Assembly (NCBI GenBank): GCA_013339895.1
Contig: JABACO010000028.1
Coordinates: forward strand, 25,001 to 89,000
DNA length: 64,000 nt
DNA from: Ephydatia muelleri
Lineage: Eukaryota > Porifera > Demospongiae > Spongillida > Spongillidae
Direction of reading: 5' to 3'
In this document: positions 44,159 to 59,105 of the stretch, piece by piece
Layout of the letters: every line of letters starts with the position of its first letter
How positions within the stretch are numbered: the stretch's first letter is position 1
Notes under the pieces: generated by a model
What the model saw: only the letters and a program-made list of their open reading frames with translations
The model's database searches: none
What the model was told of the DNA's origin: nothing
Made by a program: the position numbers and the translations under genes

Positions 44159-45651
44159 CCTATGAACGCGCCCAGTTTTCGACCACGCCCCTTAAAACCA
44201 TTACGCAATCGACGATTGACCGCACCTCTATTCAGTAATAATATACTTGCATAGATACTCTATACTACACATTGCCGCATTGCGCTTATAAATAGTTAGG
44301 TATTTATTCCCATTCCTCTCGCATTAACTTGCTCCAAAACAAAGAGATCCGAGGCTCCATTAGCATATCGTCTTCAGAAGTAAGAATTCCTCTTTCAGCT
44401 TCTTTGCAGTAAGCTCCTTGCCCAAAATCTCCATGTATTCATCTTTGCTTATTGCAAACTTGTTTATCTGCTCCGCTGAAACTTGCTGGGAAGAATGTGC
44501 TATCTGCATATGGTCTAACCAGTGATAGCTCCAGACATACGCATGCATTAGGTACATGTACATCAGATACAGTCTAGCGCCCTCAGACCTGATTGATGAA
44601 ATGTGCACGGCGGGTTGATGTTGGCATGGGCTGCAAAAGGCCAATTGCTGGAAAAAGGCTGAGGCATGCACTGGTGGCAAACATCCTTCACATCTTCGGA
44701 ACTGGACTACAAGGGATTTACAAACATCGTGCTCATCTTCTGCTTCCACTTCCACACCCATAATCTCTTCTGCAGATGTTGAAGACGGAATGGAAGTAGG
44801 CGTTACGGGTTGCACAGCAGCTGCAGTAGCATTACTTGCAGCTGGACTTGCAAACACGTGTCTTAACAACGTAGTTATTCTCAGGCTGACTAGCGCTAGC
44901 TTTTACCTTAGCAGCAATCACTTGCAACTCTTGGATTGTTGGTGCTGTCGTAGATTGATCTCGTCTATCAGCGGTATTTGAAGCTGTGCGTTGCAACGAT
45001 CGCAAATAGTTATTTCATGATGAAAGCGTGTGGTTTTGCAAATTAGCCTCAATCACGTGATAAGTAGGCCCCTCCATACAAATAATAATAGAGAATCGCA
45101 GATAGTTGAGTTAAACCCTATCTTTGCACGCATAGAAAATCTATGGACACTACGAACAGTATGATGTTGTCATTACGTTGCAAAATCGAAAATGTTATAC
45201 CTGGTACATTCAGTTTTTTCCAAAAATTCATTTAAGGCAAAGACCCCCCCCCTCCCAAACTTTGACACCTCATAACTTTTTTCCCCACACCCCCTGCAAA
45301 AAATAATAGCATAAGTGTGATGCTCTCAATGAGCTCTTCAAAGTTGGGGGATGGTGTCTTGCACTTTGTTTTTTGCCCCCCTCGTTTTCACATAATAATT
45401 TTCACGTCCAGGTGATTCCGGTGCTGTGATACACAAGCACGTGACCAAAATGCAATAAATTGCCAACCAAAATTTAATATTCATTGATTTTTGGTCTCGT
45501 GCTTGCGTTCCATGCGCCGGAATCACCTGTACGTGAAAATAAAATATATTTATTTTCACCTACCGGTGATGTAATACATCCTGGTGCTGTGTTATATAAA
45601 GTCTGGGCACCGAGACTACGCGGCATGTACTCCCCCCATTGTGTGTCAAAG
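43954..45651. mobile_element. Inverted-repeat element with orphan open frame
   Basis: 43954-44035 and 45560-45651 are inverted copies of about 80 bp sharing TTTGACACAATGGGGG, GCCCAGAC, TATA-CACAGCACC and GATGTATTACATCACCGGTA. The right end reads GTCTGGGCACCGAGAC followed by TA, like the CTCGTACCCAG family. The interior has a long C run (44110-44153) and a minus-strand open frame at 44360-44869. Confidence 0.65.
44360..44869 (-). CDS. Hypothetical protein inside transposon (169 codons)
   Basis: An uninterrupted frame with normal amino-acid variety. The start is Ala/Thr/Ser/Pro-rich; the middle has Cys/His residues (CEGCLPPVHASAFFQQLAFC), and the end is alpha-helical with EYMEILGKELTAKKLKEEFL. 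I recognise no family. Its place between the inverted repeats of a DNA element suggests an accessory or DNA-binding transposon protein, or a fragment of one. An upstream exon is likely, since coding-like sequence (LQVIAAKVKASAS) continues beyond the start. Function unknown. Confidence 0.35.
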   Translation of the reverse strand: MLRHVFASPAASNATAAAVQPVTPTSIPSSTSAEEIMGVEVEAEDEHDVCKSLVVQFRRCEGCLPPVHASAFFQQLAFCSPCQHQPAVHISSIRSEGARLYLMYMYLMHAYVWSYHWLDHMQIAHSSQQVSAEQINKFAISKDEYMEILGKELTAKKLKEEFLLLKTIC

Positions 45652-45867
45652 CAGTGGCAGGGGGTAAAATTTTCAGAACAAGCAATGGAAGTTGACCGTT
45701 GCCATTGAAATGTACACCTAATTAAAAATTCAGTGCTTTATTACTTCATGACGGATAGTCCAACTTTAAGTACGTAAGAGCCGTTTTGTAGAGGGTTTTA
45801 GCACCTAGTAGAAAATTAATAAATTTGAAAACTTGAAAAAAATCCACAAGGGTTAAATATAATTGGG

Positions 45868-46120
45868 ACAGTTTCTGCGAAAATTGCCCCACGGTTAAAA
45901 TGTTATAAAAATGCATCGCGTTTGAATCGCTATAACTTCCCAACGGATAACGCTATCGACTTCCTATTTTAAGCACTTCATACTGCACCATTTCACTATG
46001 AAGTGTTGAAAATAGGAAGTCGATAGCGTTATCCGTTGGGAAGTTATAGCGATTCAAACGCGATGCATTTTTATAACATTTTAACGGTGGGGCAATTTTC
46101 GCGGAAACTGTCTCAATTAT
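45868..46120. mobile_element. Foldback MITE with 120-bp arms
   Basis: Near-perfect palindrome: AATTGGGACAGTTTCTGCGA at the left and the reverse of the same with one or two changes at the right. The arms carry GAATCGCTATAACTTCCCAA and CGATAGCGTTATCCGTTGGG. There is almost no spacer (ACTGCACCATTTC). It is related by its ends to 13770-14605 and by the CTATCGACTTCCTATTTT block to 13770 and 50714. Confidence 0.85.
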
Positions 46121-46239
46121 TATAGTCTATATTTGGAGCTACAACTTTGGAGAGATAGGTCGTCTAGTTGCAGCACCAAGATACCTGATACACTTCATGG
46201 GCTTTAGAGGTGTCAGTTGTTCCCAATGTGCTCCAGTTA

Positions 46240-46410
46240 AGGTCGGCATACACGGGGCGACTTCCTGCCGACTTGTCGCATGCAACTCGAATGAATATGG
46301 GTAAAAGTTCCGTAATTGTTTAGTTTACTGATGGTTTGCGGAACATTTGTCCATATTCATTGAGTTGCATGCGACAAATCGGCAGGAAGTCGCCCCATGT
46401 ATGTCGGCCT
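46240..46410. mobile_element. PIF/Harbinger-like MITE, 62-bp TIRs
   Basis: The ends AGGTCGGCATACACGGGGCG and, reversed, AGGCCGACATACATGGGGCG start inverted repeats of about 62 bp, separated by a short spacer. Flanking TTA trinucleotides (46237-46239 and 46411-46413) form a 3-bp duplication, typical of PIF/Harbinger insertions. The superfamily assignment is an inference from the TTA duplication. Confidence 0.75.
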
Positions 46411-47028
46411 TTAGGATGCGTGCTTCCTGTGACAAGCTGTGAGGTTGAGTGTTCTTTCTCTGCATTTTGCAGGGTCAAAACTGTATTTCGTTCATGTATG
46501 GTGTGAAGAGAGGTTGTCATCCTTGTGTCTAATGCATATTCACTATGATGTGCGTATTAATAGTCATATTGTGGTAGAGGAATTCAACCGGAAGCAACCT
46601 TGCCGCCTCTTTTCATCTCTTTATCACAAGGAAAGTAACTCAAAGTGAAAATTGTGTTCTCTTTATATTTTGTAATGTTGTGTATGAAATGAAGCATTTA
46701 TATCTATATGATACATGTACATGCAGTGTGCACATTTCAACACAAGCGATAGGTCCGACGCACATGGCAACTTTGGTCACATCTACAATGTATTAAAGTG
46801 GTTAACCGCATGTTGCATGTGTGCGAATAGATTTCTTGTCGTGCAATTAATTACAAATTAATATAATGCTACGTATTGCCAGAATAGTTTTCATGCTTTA
46901 ATTAATATTTAGATAGGAGGGGGGCATATCCCCCTCCCGCACCCACCCCCTTTTGAAGACCCACATCCACTTTATAACAAAGTGTGCCCCCCCCCTTCCA
47001 AAATTCCTGCATCCGCCCCTGCAAAGGT

Positions 47029-47374
47029 GATGGTTTCGTTTCTAGCTGTAACGTTTAGATATAGCGAAATTGCTACAAATGATGAGGCTGTGAAGTATTA
47101 CACAGGACTACCCACCTGTTCCGTTTTTGGCAAAGTCTTAACACACCTTTTGGCATGCTCTCCTACTCTGGCCATTAAGACATATGCAGGATCATATGTG
47201 CGGTTATGTGATGCTGATCAGTTATTGCTCACCTTAATGAGACTACGACTTGATCTCTTAATACAGGACCTTGTTTACCACTTTGGCATAAGTGAGTCAA
47301 CCGTATCAGACATATTTCTTGCATGGATAGATGCAATGTTCTTTCATTTGAAATTTCTAATTAAAGTGGCCTGA
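47029..47374 (+). pseudogene. DDE transposase fragment with HTH region (ISL2EU/Harbinger-like)
   Basis: The frame contains NDEAVKYYTGLPTCSVFGKV, RLRLDLLIQDLVYHFGISES, TVSDIFLAWIDAMFFHLKFL. This is the helix-turn-helix region that precedes the DDE catalytic domain in ISL2EU/IS4EU-type elements. The next expected residues (KWPDRE) are present but shifted by one base at 47368-47370. After 47400 the sequence no longer follows the family, so the catalytic part is missing. Confidence 0.75.
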
Positions 47375-47554
47375 TCGTGAAACATGCCATACAAACATGC
47401 CCCAAAACCCCTACATGGCCCACACTACCGTCCTTCTCATCTACATAATCTACGCTTATACCCATGTACTGCAACACGATTGAGGTTATCCATATTCTAC
47501 TGGGAGCATATTTTCGGTCCTCAAGAATGTTGCGTGGGTCTGGGTACGCGAACC

Positions 47555-48385
47555 AATATTTAAGTATTTTGTTTCGGGTCATAATATTCTACTGGCGTTA
47601 AATTAGAAATGGCCTCAATCTCCGATGATGAACTCACAACGAAAACTACGACGGAACAGGTAATGAGCCCATCAAATATGTGCGCATCAGTTCGAATGGC
47701 TGTAGTTTCTCGTTAGGCGGAGGTCGAAAGAGAAGTGTGTGCCATATACGCAAGGATGAGGGACTCGGGCCTTGCAGACGGGTGAGAGATTTCCTACCGT
47801 GTTTGTCACGAGGCCGTAACCAATACACTAATCAGCGGCTTCTTCAGCGCAATTATCACAGCGCGGTGTACCGGGTTGGTATGTAGGATTAGTCTCGTAC
47901 CCAGACCCAGAGTAACGCAGCTGGGAATAGTTATTAATGCCATATAATAGCAAACACAACATTGTATGTAGTTATAATAATAATGAAAGTGTGTATTGTG
48001 GTCTAAGCAGAGCTTCCCTTGACACCAGGTCAAGTGGAGGTTGTGTCACAGTTACATAATGACCAAGATGAGAACGTGCCCCTCGAATACACATAATGTA
48101 AGATGGCATCTCAACCACATAATGGTTAAGCTTTAAGCCTGGCTCCATTTTGTGGAGAGCAGAAAGGCCAGATGCTTATAGCTTGTTGTGGCTTGAGGGC
48201 CACGCCCACCCATGCAAGAGAGAATGAGTGGTGTGAAGGATGCATGTTCCACTTCACGGATACGTCAGTCATATTTCCTCTTTTTTTTCATTTTCGTGGC
48301 TACGGTAGCATGTTGCTGATGGGGCTTTTAGATTCGAGGGGTGTAAGTTAAAGACCTTTACATCAAAAATTTGCACGCTCAAATC
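47555..48385. other. Unassigned spacer with a solo transposon end
   Basis: No confirmed gene. A short ATG frame at 47608 (MASISDDELTTKTTTEQ followed by GTAATG) could be a stray first exon, but nothing downstream supports it. A solo TA + GTCTCGTACCCAGACCC end lies at 47886. A C homopolymer follows at 48386-48420. Confidence 0.35.
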
Positions 48386-48388
48386 GAC

Positions 48389-48421
<33 letters not shown>

Positions 48422-48459
48422 CAAGCCATCCGCTGCTATATCCAGTTGTGCACCATCTT

Positions 48460-49135
48460 GGGTATTCGCTGGGAGTCCACTCTTGACCTCACCTGTCATG
48501 GGTATTCGCTGGGAGTCCACTCTTGACCTCACCTGTCATGGGTATTCTCTGAGAGTCCACTCTTGACCTCACCTGTCATGGGTATTCGCTGGGAGTCCAC
48601 TCTTGACCTCACCTGTCATGGGTATTCGCTGGGAGTCCACTCTTGACCTCACCTGTCATGGGTATTCTCTGGGAGTCCACTCTTGACCTCACCTGTCATG
48701 GGTATTCGCATGAGGAGTCCACTCTTGACCTCACCTGTCATGGGTATTCGCTGGGAGTCCACTCTTGACCTCACCTGTCATGGGTATTCGCTGGAGTCCA
48801 CTCTTGACCTCACCTGTCATGGGTATTCGCTGGGAGTCCACTCTTGACCTCACCTGTCATGGGTATTCTCTGGGAGTCCACTCTTGACCTCACCTGTCAT
48901 AGGTATTTGCTGGGAGTCCACTCTTGACCTCACCTGTCATGGGTATTCGCTGAGAGTCCACTCTTGACCTCACCTGTCATAGGTATTTGCTGGGAGTCCA
49001 CTCTTGACCTCACCTGTCATGGGTATTTGCTGGGAGTACCTCACCTGTCATGGGTATTCGCTGGGAGTCCACTCTTGACCTCACCTGTCATAGGTTGCGG
49101 GAGTCCACTCATGACCTCACCTGTCATGAGTTGGA
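48460..49135. repeat. 40-bp minisatellite, about 16 copies
   Basis: Unit TCTTGACCTCACCTGTCATG followed by GGTATTCGCTGGGAGTCCAC, with C/T and truncated variants towards the right end. Confidence 0.93.
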
Positions 49136-49456
49136 AACATCGTTCAAAGATGAAATAAACATCAAACTGTAGCATTTGATTTCCAGAGGTGCCTTTTCAT
49201 AAAAACAAGAGGAAAAAACATTACCCAGTTATGATATTAAATAGGGATGCCATGCGTAGGCGTAAATTTGTGACCCAAAAATCAACTTAACACAGCACTT
49301 ACTATGCACCAGTACTGGTTATTGCCGATATTGTCTATATCGCAATATTATATCACAATATTTTTAATTACATTCATCGATGAATTACTTTTAATATTCA
49401 TTGTAATTTACGGTTATGGTGGTGACAAAGGAACCGAAACCTTCATATCATGCTGT
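49136..49456. other. AT-rich spacer
   Basis: No gene or repeat structure seen. Confidence 0.5.
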
Positions 49457-50020
49457 AGGCAAGGAGCAGATTGTAGGCAAGAAGGAGATTGTAGGCAAGG
49501 AGCAGATTGTAGGCAAGGAGGAGATTGTAGGCAAGGAGCAGATTGTAGGCAAGGAGGAGATTGTAGGCAAGGAGGAGATTGTAGGCAAGAAGGAGATTGT
49601 AGGCAAGGAGCAGATTGTAGGCAAGGAGCAGATTGTAGGCAAGGAGGAGATTGTAGGCAAGGAGGAGATTGTAGGCAAGGAGGAGATTGTAGGCAAGAAG
49701 GAGATTGTAGGCAAGGAGCAGATTGTAGGCAAGGAGGAGATTGTAGGCAAGGAGGAGATTGTAGGCAGGAGCAGATTGTAGGCAAGGAGGAGATTGTAGG
49801 CAAGGAGCAGATTGTAGGCAAGGAGGAGATTGTAGGCAAGGAGCAGATTGTAGGCAAGGAGGAGATTGTAGGCAAGGAGCAGATTGTAGGCAAGGAGGAG
49901 ATTGTAGGCAAGGAGCAGATTGTAGGCAAGGAGGAGATTGTAGGCAAGGAGCAGATTGTAGGCAAGGAGGAGATTGTAGGCAAGGAGGAGATTGTAGGCA
50001 AGGAGCAGATTGTAGGCTTG
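49457..50020. repeat. 18-bp minisatellite GATTGTAGGCAAGGAGCA, about 31 copies
   Basis: Two unit types (GGAGCA and GGAGGA, with a few GAAGGA) alternate, regularly so in the right half. The 18-bp period keeps all frames open over more than 500 bp. One frame runs into non-repeat sequence at both ends (49304-50032), but no domain or splice context supports a gene. Confidence 0.93.
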
Positions 50021-50409
50021 ACTGCAAAATGAGTGAGTGGCACAGAAAAGCAAAGAGGAGTAATAAGATATTCTGTTCGGACAAAAAGATGAATTCCTTG
50101 GTCATGTATTGGTAATCATCATCATATTGAAGACGAATCACAGAGGTATCTTAAGGAAGTTGAAATTAATTTTAGAAGAGATGATTAAATGGAGTGGTGG
50201 AGAAAGCTTGAATTATACTTCCCTCAAGTTGCCAAACTGGCAATGAAGTATACCAGCTTCGACTGCACCTTCATAAAGGGTTTTCTCCACAGCAGAAAAT
50301 ATACTCCAGATAAAACGATGGAGCCTATTACCAGAACGGCTGGGTAAATGCATTTTCCTAAACCATAATGCAAAGTGATTTTAATTGCATTATCTGATTT
50401 TGCCACTCC
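50021..50409. other. Spacer, no gene recognised
   Basis: AT-rich sequence with no recognisable exon or repeat. Confidence 0.4.
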
Positions 50410-50590
50410 ATGTGCATGTACATGTGTACGCCATGTACCATCCTATCATGTACATGTGTACGCCATGTACCATCCTATCATGTACATGTGTACGCCATGT
50501 ACCATCCTATACCATCCTATCATGTACATGTGTACGCCATGTACCATCCTATCATGTACATGTGTACGCCATGTACCATCCTATCATGTA
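50410..50590. repeat. 32-bp minisatellite CATGTACATGTGTACGCC, about 5 copies
   Basis: The unit contains a palindrome (GTACATGTGTAC) followed by ATGTACCATCCTAT. Confidence 0.88.
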
Positions 50591-50713
50591 CTTGCTGAAT
50601 TTTAGTAAATTTCTCATCACATATACTGTCTTTAACCCTCTATTTATGCTCACGTTTGTATCGCGATATGACCAAAAAATAGCGTGATAAATTGCATATA
50701 TATAATATCACAT

Positions 50714-51165
50714 GGAACGTTCTATACGAAAATGGGTCTTGTGGATTTCATTTTATAACATAAAATTTAAATCGATATCTTCTTCCGTAATATTAACGCT
50801 ATCGGGTTCCTATTTTTAACACAACATACCACACCATTACTATATGTGAAAATCCATTTTGGTGTCTTACGCATGCGGGGTACCGACTTTACAAGGTTCG
50901 ATACCCCGTAGGGTTCAAAACGGCCACATCTTCAGGTAGGAGTGTCCAAATCGGTTCAAATAAGTACCTATGTAGAAGGGTCCTACCGCTATTGATTTGC
51001 TCTGTTCGTTAAGTTTTGCTTTATGCGTTATGGAGATACAAGTGTGCAAAGAAATTGCATATTTCCCGGGCGTTACGCGCCATTAACGTATTACGAGGAC
51101 CGATTGATTTAAATTTTATGTTATAAAATCAAATCCACAAGACCCATTTTCGTATAGAACGTTCC
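50714..51165. mobile_element. TIR element of the foldback family with ACAT duplication
   Basis: The ends GGAACGTTCTATACGAAAAT extend into about 58-bp inverted repeats ending ATAAAATTTAAAT. ACAT flanks both sides (50710-50713 and 51166-51169), a 4-bp target duplication. The interior is homologous to the left arm of 13770-14605: CATTTTGGTGTCTTACGCAT, CAGGTAGGAGTGTCCAAATC, TGTTCGTTAAGTTTTGC and ATGGAGATACA blocks. Same core, different ends. Confidence 0.8.
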
Positions 51166-51354
51166 ACATAGCATGATATATCGCGGCAGCCCTGCTATGC
51201 ACTAAAGAAGTGAAAGAATGCTAGAAAAAAAAATTATTTCCAGTTGGAGGAATCAATTCTTTTCCTGAAGTAAAGCAGGTGTAAATGGTTGCCAGGCTGC
51301 GTGTATTAAATATAATTAAAAAAACAAACATTTAAGGCTAGTGTAGAGAACAGA

Positions 51355-51640
51355 GAAGCTTGAGTGAGTGGTGTTCAGAGGTGACCAGGGCTTGAGTGGT
51401 GTTCAGAGGTGACCAGGGCTTGAGTGGTGTTCAGAGGTGACCAGGGCTTGAGTGGTGTTCAGAGGTGACCAGGGCTTGAGTGGTGTTCAGGGCTGAGTGG
51501 GTTCAGAGGTGACCAGGGCTTGAGTGGTGTTCAGAGGTGACCAGGGCTTGAGTGGTGTTCAGAGGTGACCAGGGCTTGAGTGGTGTTCAGAGGAGACCAG
51601 GGCTTGAGTGGTGTTCAGAGGTGACCAGGGTTTGAGTGGT
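51355..51640. repeat. 28-bp minisatellite GTGACCAGGGCTTGAGTGGT
   Basis: About ten copies of GTGACCAGGGCTTGAGTGGT plus GTTCAGAG. The array is interrupted by the element at 51644-52462 and one more partial copy follows at 52466-52490. The element therefore inserted into the array. Confidence 0.9.
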
Positions 51641-51643
51641 GTA

Positions 51644-52462
51644 GTCTTGTACCCAGACCCAACTTTTTGCAGCTGCGGATGGATTACATCACTGCTATGC
51701 TTCAAGAGGGTCTGGTGAAATGCCTAACCAAAGCTGTTCTATGTGCGCCTGATTTTAGGCGCTCAATCAGAATACAGAGCACCCATGATATCATTGGAAG
51801 TGCAATAAATTAATCAGTCAGCGAATGAGTAGTGCTTCTGTTACTCCTGCCATTGGCAAGTGATGATTCGACACCATCATCGTACAAGCAAGTCAAAAGC
51901 TGTGATACGCCTCACTTTGTGAGAATCAGCATAAAGCTGTGATAAGCTTTCTGATTGTGCTTCTCTGTGCTACCATTTGCGTTTGACTTCTCTATCCATA
52001 GGTGTATTGCCAGAAACATTGTGATCGTCATGTCATCGCTGATCACTTAATGAAAGACCATAGATGTGATCGTCATGTCATCGCTGATCACTTAATGAAA
52101 GACCTTAGATGTAGTAACACCAGTCATACAATGCAAGTTTTGGGGAATGTCTGATTTCACACTGGATGGTTTACTCCATTGCTGCGTCTCTCCTAGTTGC
52201 CCCACACGCTAAATCAGCCAATCAAGCAGCACATCCAACAATAAACAAGAAAGTCGTCTTCAGTCCTTGGAATCCATAATGCAAAGCTTGCAGCGATTCA
52301 TAGGCATTGAGTTGACACCTTACGCAGCTATGATGTAATATTAACACCTTTGTTACATAACATCTACTGCCCTTTTGGTTGGACATTTCACCAGACCCTT
52401 TTTCCATGTAGCAGTGATGTAATCCATTCACAGCTGCAAAAAGTTGGGTCTGGGTACAAGCC
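51644..52462. mobile_element. ISL2EU-like TIR element with TA target duplication
   Basis: The ends GTCTTGTACCCAGACCCAAC and, reversed, GGCTTGTACCCAGACCCAAC begin inverted repeats of about 55 bp ending near ATTACATCACTGCTA. TA flanks both sides. It is inserted into the 28-bp minisatellite. The interior (819 bp in total) shows only short open frames and a duplicated block GATCGTCATGTCATCGCTGA, so it is non-autonomous. Confidence 0.75.
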
Positions 52463-52614
52463 TATGAGTGGTGTTCAGAGGTGACCAAGGCAAAGAGCAG
52501 GCATGTAAAAGGGAGCCAACGAACAACAAAGGTATCAGGAGAGAAAAAAGCTGGCCACTTAAACGGGCAGAGTACGAAGTAAGTCCTAAGGCCAACCCTG
52601 TTCTCAGTGCGCCT

Positions 52615-52700
52615 GATACCAAGCAGTAATCCTGCAGTAATCCTGCAGTAATCCTGCAGTAATCCTGCAGTAATTCTGCAGTAATCCTGCAGTAATCCTG
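52615..52700. repeat. CAGTAATCCTG 11-bp tandem repeat
   Basis: About seven copies between the TIR element and the small foldback at 52715. Confidence 0.88.
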
Positions 52701-52714
52701 GGGAGCAAAGGAAA

Positions 52715-52935
52715 CAAAAATTAAAAACTTCTCTATCGAGGAAATGATTTGTCGTATGGTACAGTGGGTTGATAGGATACTATAACAAAACAGTTCCAAA
52801 ATTTCCAAATACTAAATTCTAGGGCTGTTTAGTTGTAGGATCCTATCAACCCACTGTAACAGTACCGTACCTTGTTTCCTTGCTCTTTGCACCACCAATC
52901 CAACAAATCACTTCCTCAATAGAGAATGTTTTTAA
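52715..52935. mobile_element. Small foldback element upstream of FNTB
   Basis: Inverted blocks: TTAAAAACTTCTCTATCGAG with GGAAATGATTTGTCG at the left against CAACAAATCACTTCCTC and AATAGAGAATGTTTTTAA at the right; and ACAGTGGGTTGATAGGAT against ATCCTATCAACCCACTGT further in. Confidence 0.65.
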
Positions 52936-53268
52936 TATAGTTGCAATATTAAAACTCATGACATCAAGGTTGGGCAGTGTATTCACTATTTCTATTGTGG
53001 ATGCAAAATCAATCATTTTTATTGAATTGTCAAGTGTTTGTGCTTGGCGCTAGACGTGAGTGCATGTGTGTGCATGTTGACTGGTACAGCGTGACCAGTG
53101 ATCCAGAGTATACTCACTGCAGTGGATGTATCGTGGATCTCAAGTCTCACATAAACCATCTTCCCTTCCTCCCCTTCTTCTTCCCCCTCCTCACCTCTTC
53201 CCCTGTCTCATCCTCTCTCCTCCCCCTCCTCCACTCCTTCCCCTCCTCCCTCCTCCCCACCTATATAG

Positions 53269-58274
<5,006 letters not shown>

Positions 58275-58396
58275 AGCACCCCTTCATTGCCACCTGCACA
58301 CTGGCTGATGACACATTCTGCTAGGAACAGGACACTGGTGACATATTTGCTGCATACATGTAATGCCATTGTCATGTGATTGTCATGTGATTGAAG

Positions 58397-58402
58397 AATA
58401 AA
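58397..58402 (+). promoter_or_regulatory. Polyadenylation signal AATAAA of FNTB
   Basis: AATAAATAAA about 120 nt after the FNTB stop codon. It lies in the 220-bp gap between the stops of FNTB and the convergent SMP gene. Confidence 0.65.
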
Positions 58403-58493
58403 TAAACAACAGACATAAAAATTGGATCAGTTCTCTATGAGCGCATGGACCAAGCCAGCAGAGGTGAGCCATACCGTGATGGGGAGGAGGTGA

Positions 58494-59045
58494 CTACATC
58501 GAGTCATCAGAACACACCTCCCCATCAGAGCAGTACTCTGTCAGCTTGGTTTCAGCGTAGGACACCCTGGAGCCTTGTACCGAGGGATTCAACATGTGGG
58601 TGGTCAGGTCCAGACAGTTGGCCAGGCTGTGCTTGTGAGTTCTTGCCACATAGTCTGCCTTGAGACTAAGCACCGTGTTGAGCACACTTGCCACGGGTCT
58701 GAACACGAGGGAGATGAACACGCTCCCTGCATCCATCATCCCTGAGGGCAGCTTGATCTGAAGGGGGAGCAGATGCTGGATTATCTGGGTGATGTCGTTG
58801 GAGGTGAGGTCAAGGTGGGAGGAGCCCATGATGTCCTGCAAGCCGATGCGTGTAATCTGATTGGCCACGTCCACATGGAGCTGCATCTGTGGAGGTGTGG
58901 TGTGTGGTATGTGGAGGTGTGGTGTGTGATAGTGTGTGGAGCATGGAAAACATAATGTGTCCATAACCTCATGCTGCATACATAGAAACCATAAAGAAAC
59001 CATAGGACAGAGAAAGGAGCAAAATGGCCTCAGCTTTAAAAAACA

Positions 59046-59105
<60 letters not shown>

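Larger units (their letters stand above)
43824..47554. mobile_element. Composite DNA-transposon region, ISL2EU-like family
   Basis: The left edge is TA followed by GTCTCGTACCCAGACTCACG. An inverted counterpart, GTGGGTCTGGGTACGCG, lies at 47534-47550. Near the inner sides both carry the block AGAAACGAAACCATCACCTTTG (43936 and, inverted, 47017-47039). Between them are a smaller inverted-repeat element (43954-45651), a foldback element (45868-46120), a MITE (46240-46410) and a transposase fragment (47029-47374). The nesting order is an inference, and the true right end is uncertain. Confidence 0.45.

Noticed and set aside
49304..50141. Open frames QIVGKEEIVGKE and CRQGADCRQGGD that run into flanking sequence
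   Set aside because: 18-bp minisatellite. The flanks show no splice sites or domains.
53040..53165. Candidate 5' exon of FNTB ending near SHINHLP
   Set aside because: Faint similarity to the human KFNHLVP region, but no donor site follows at the required point.
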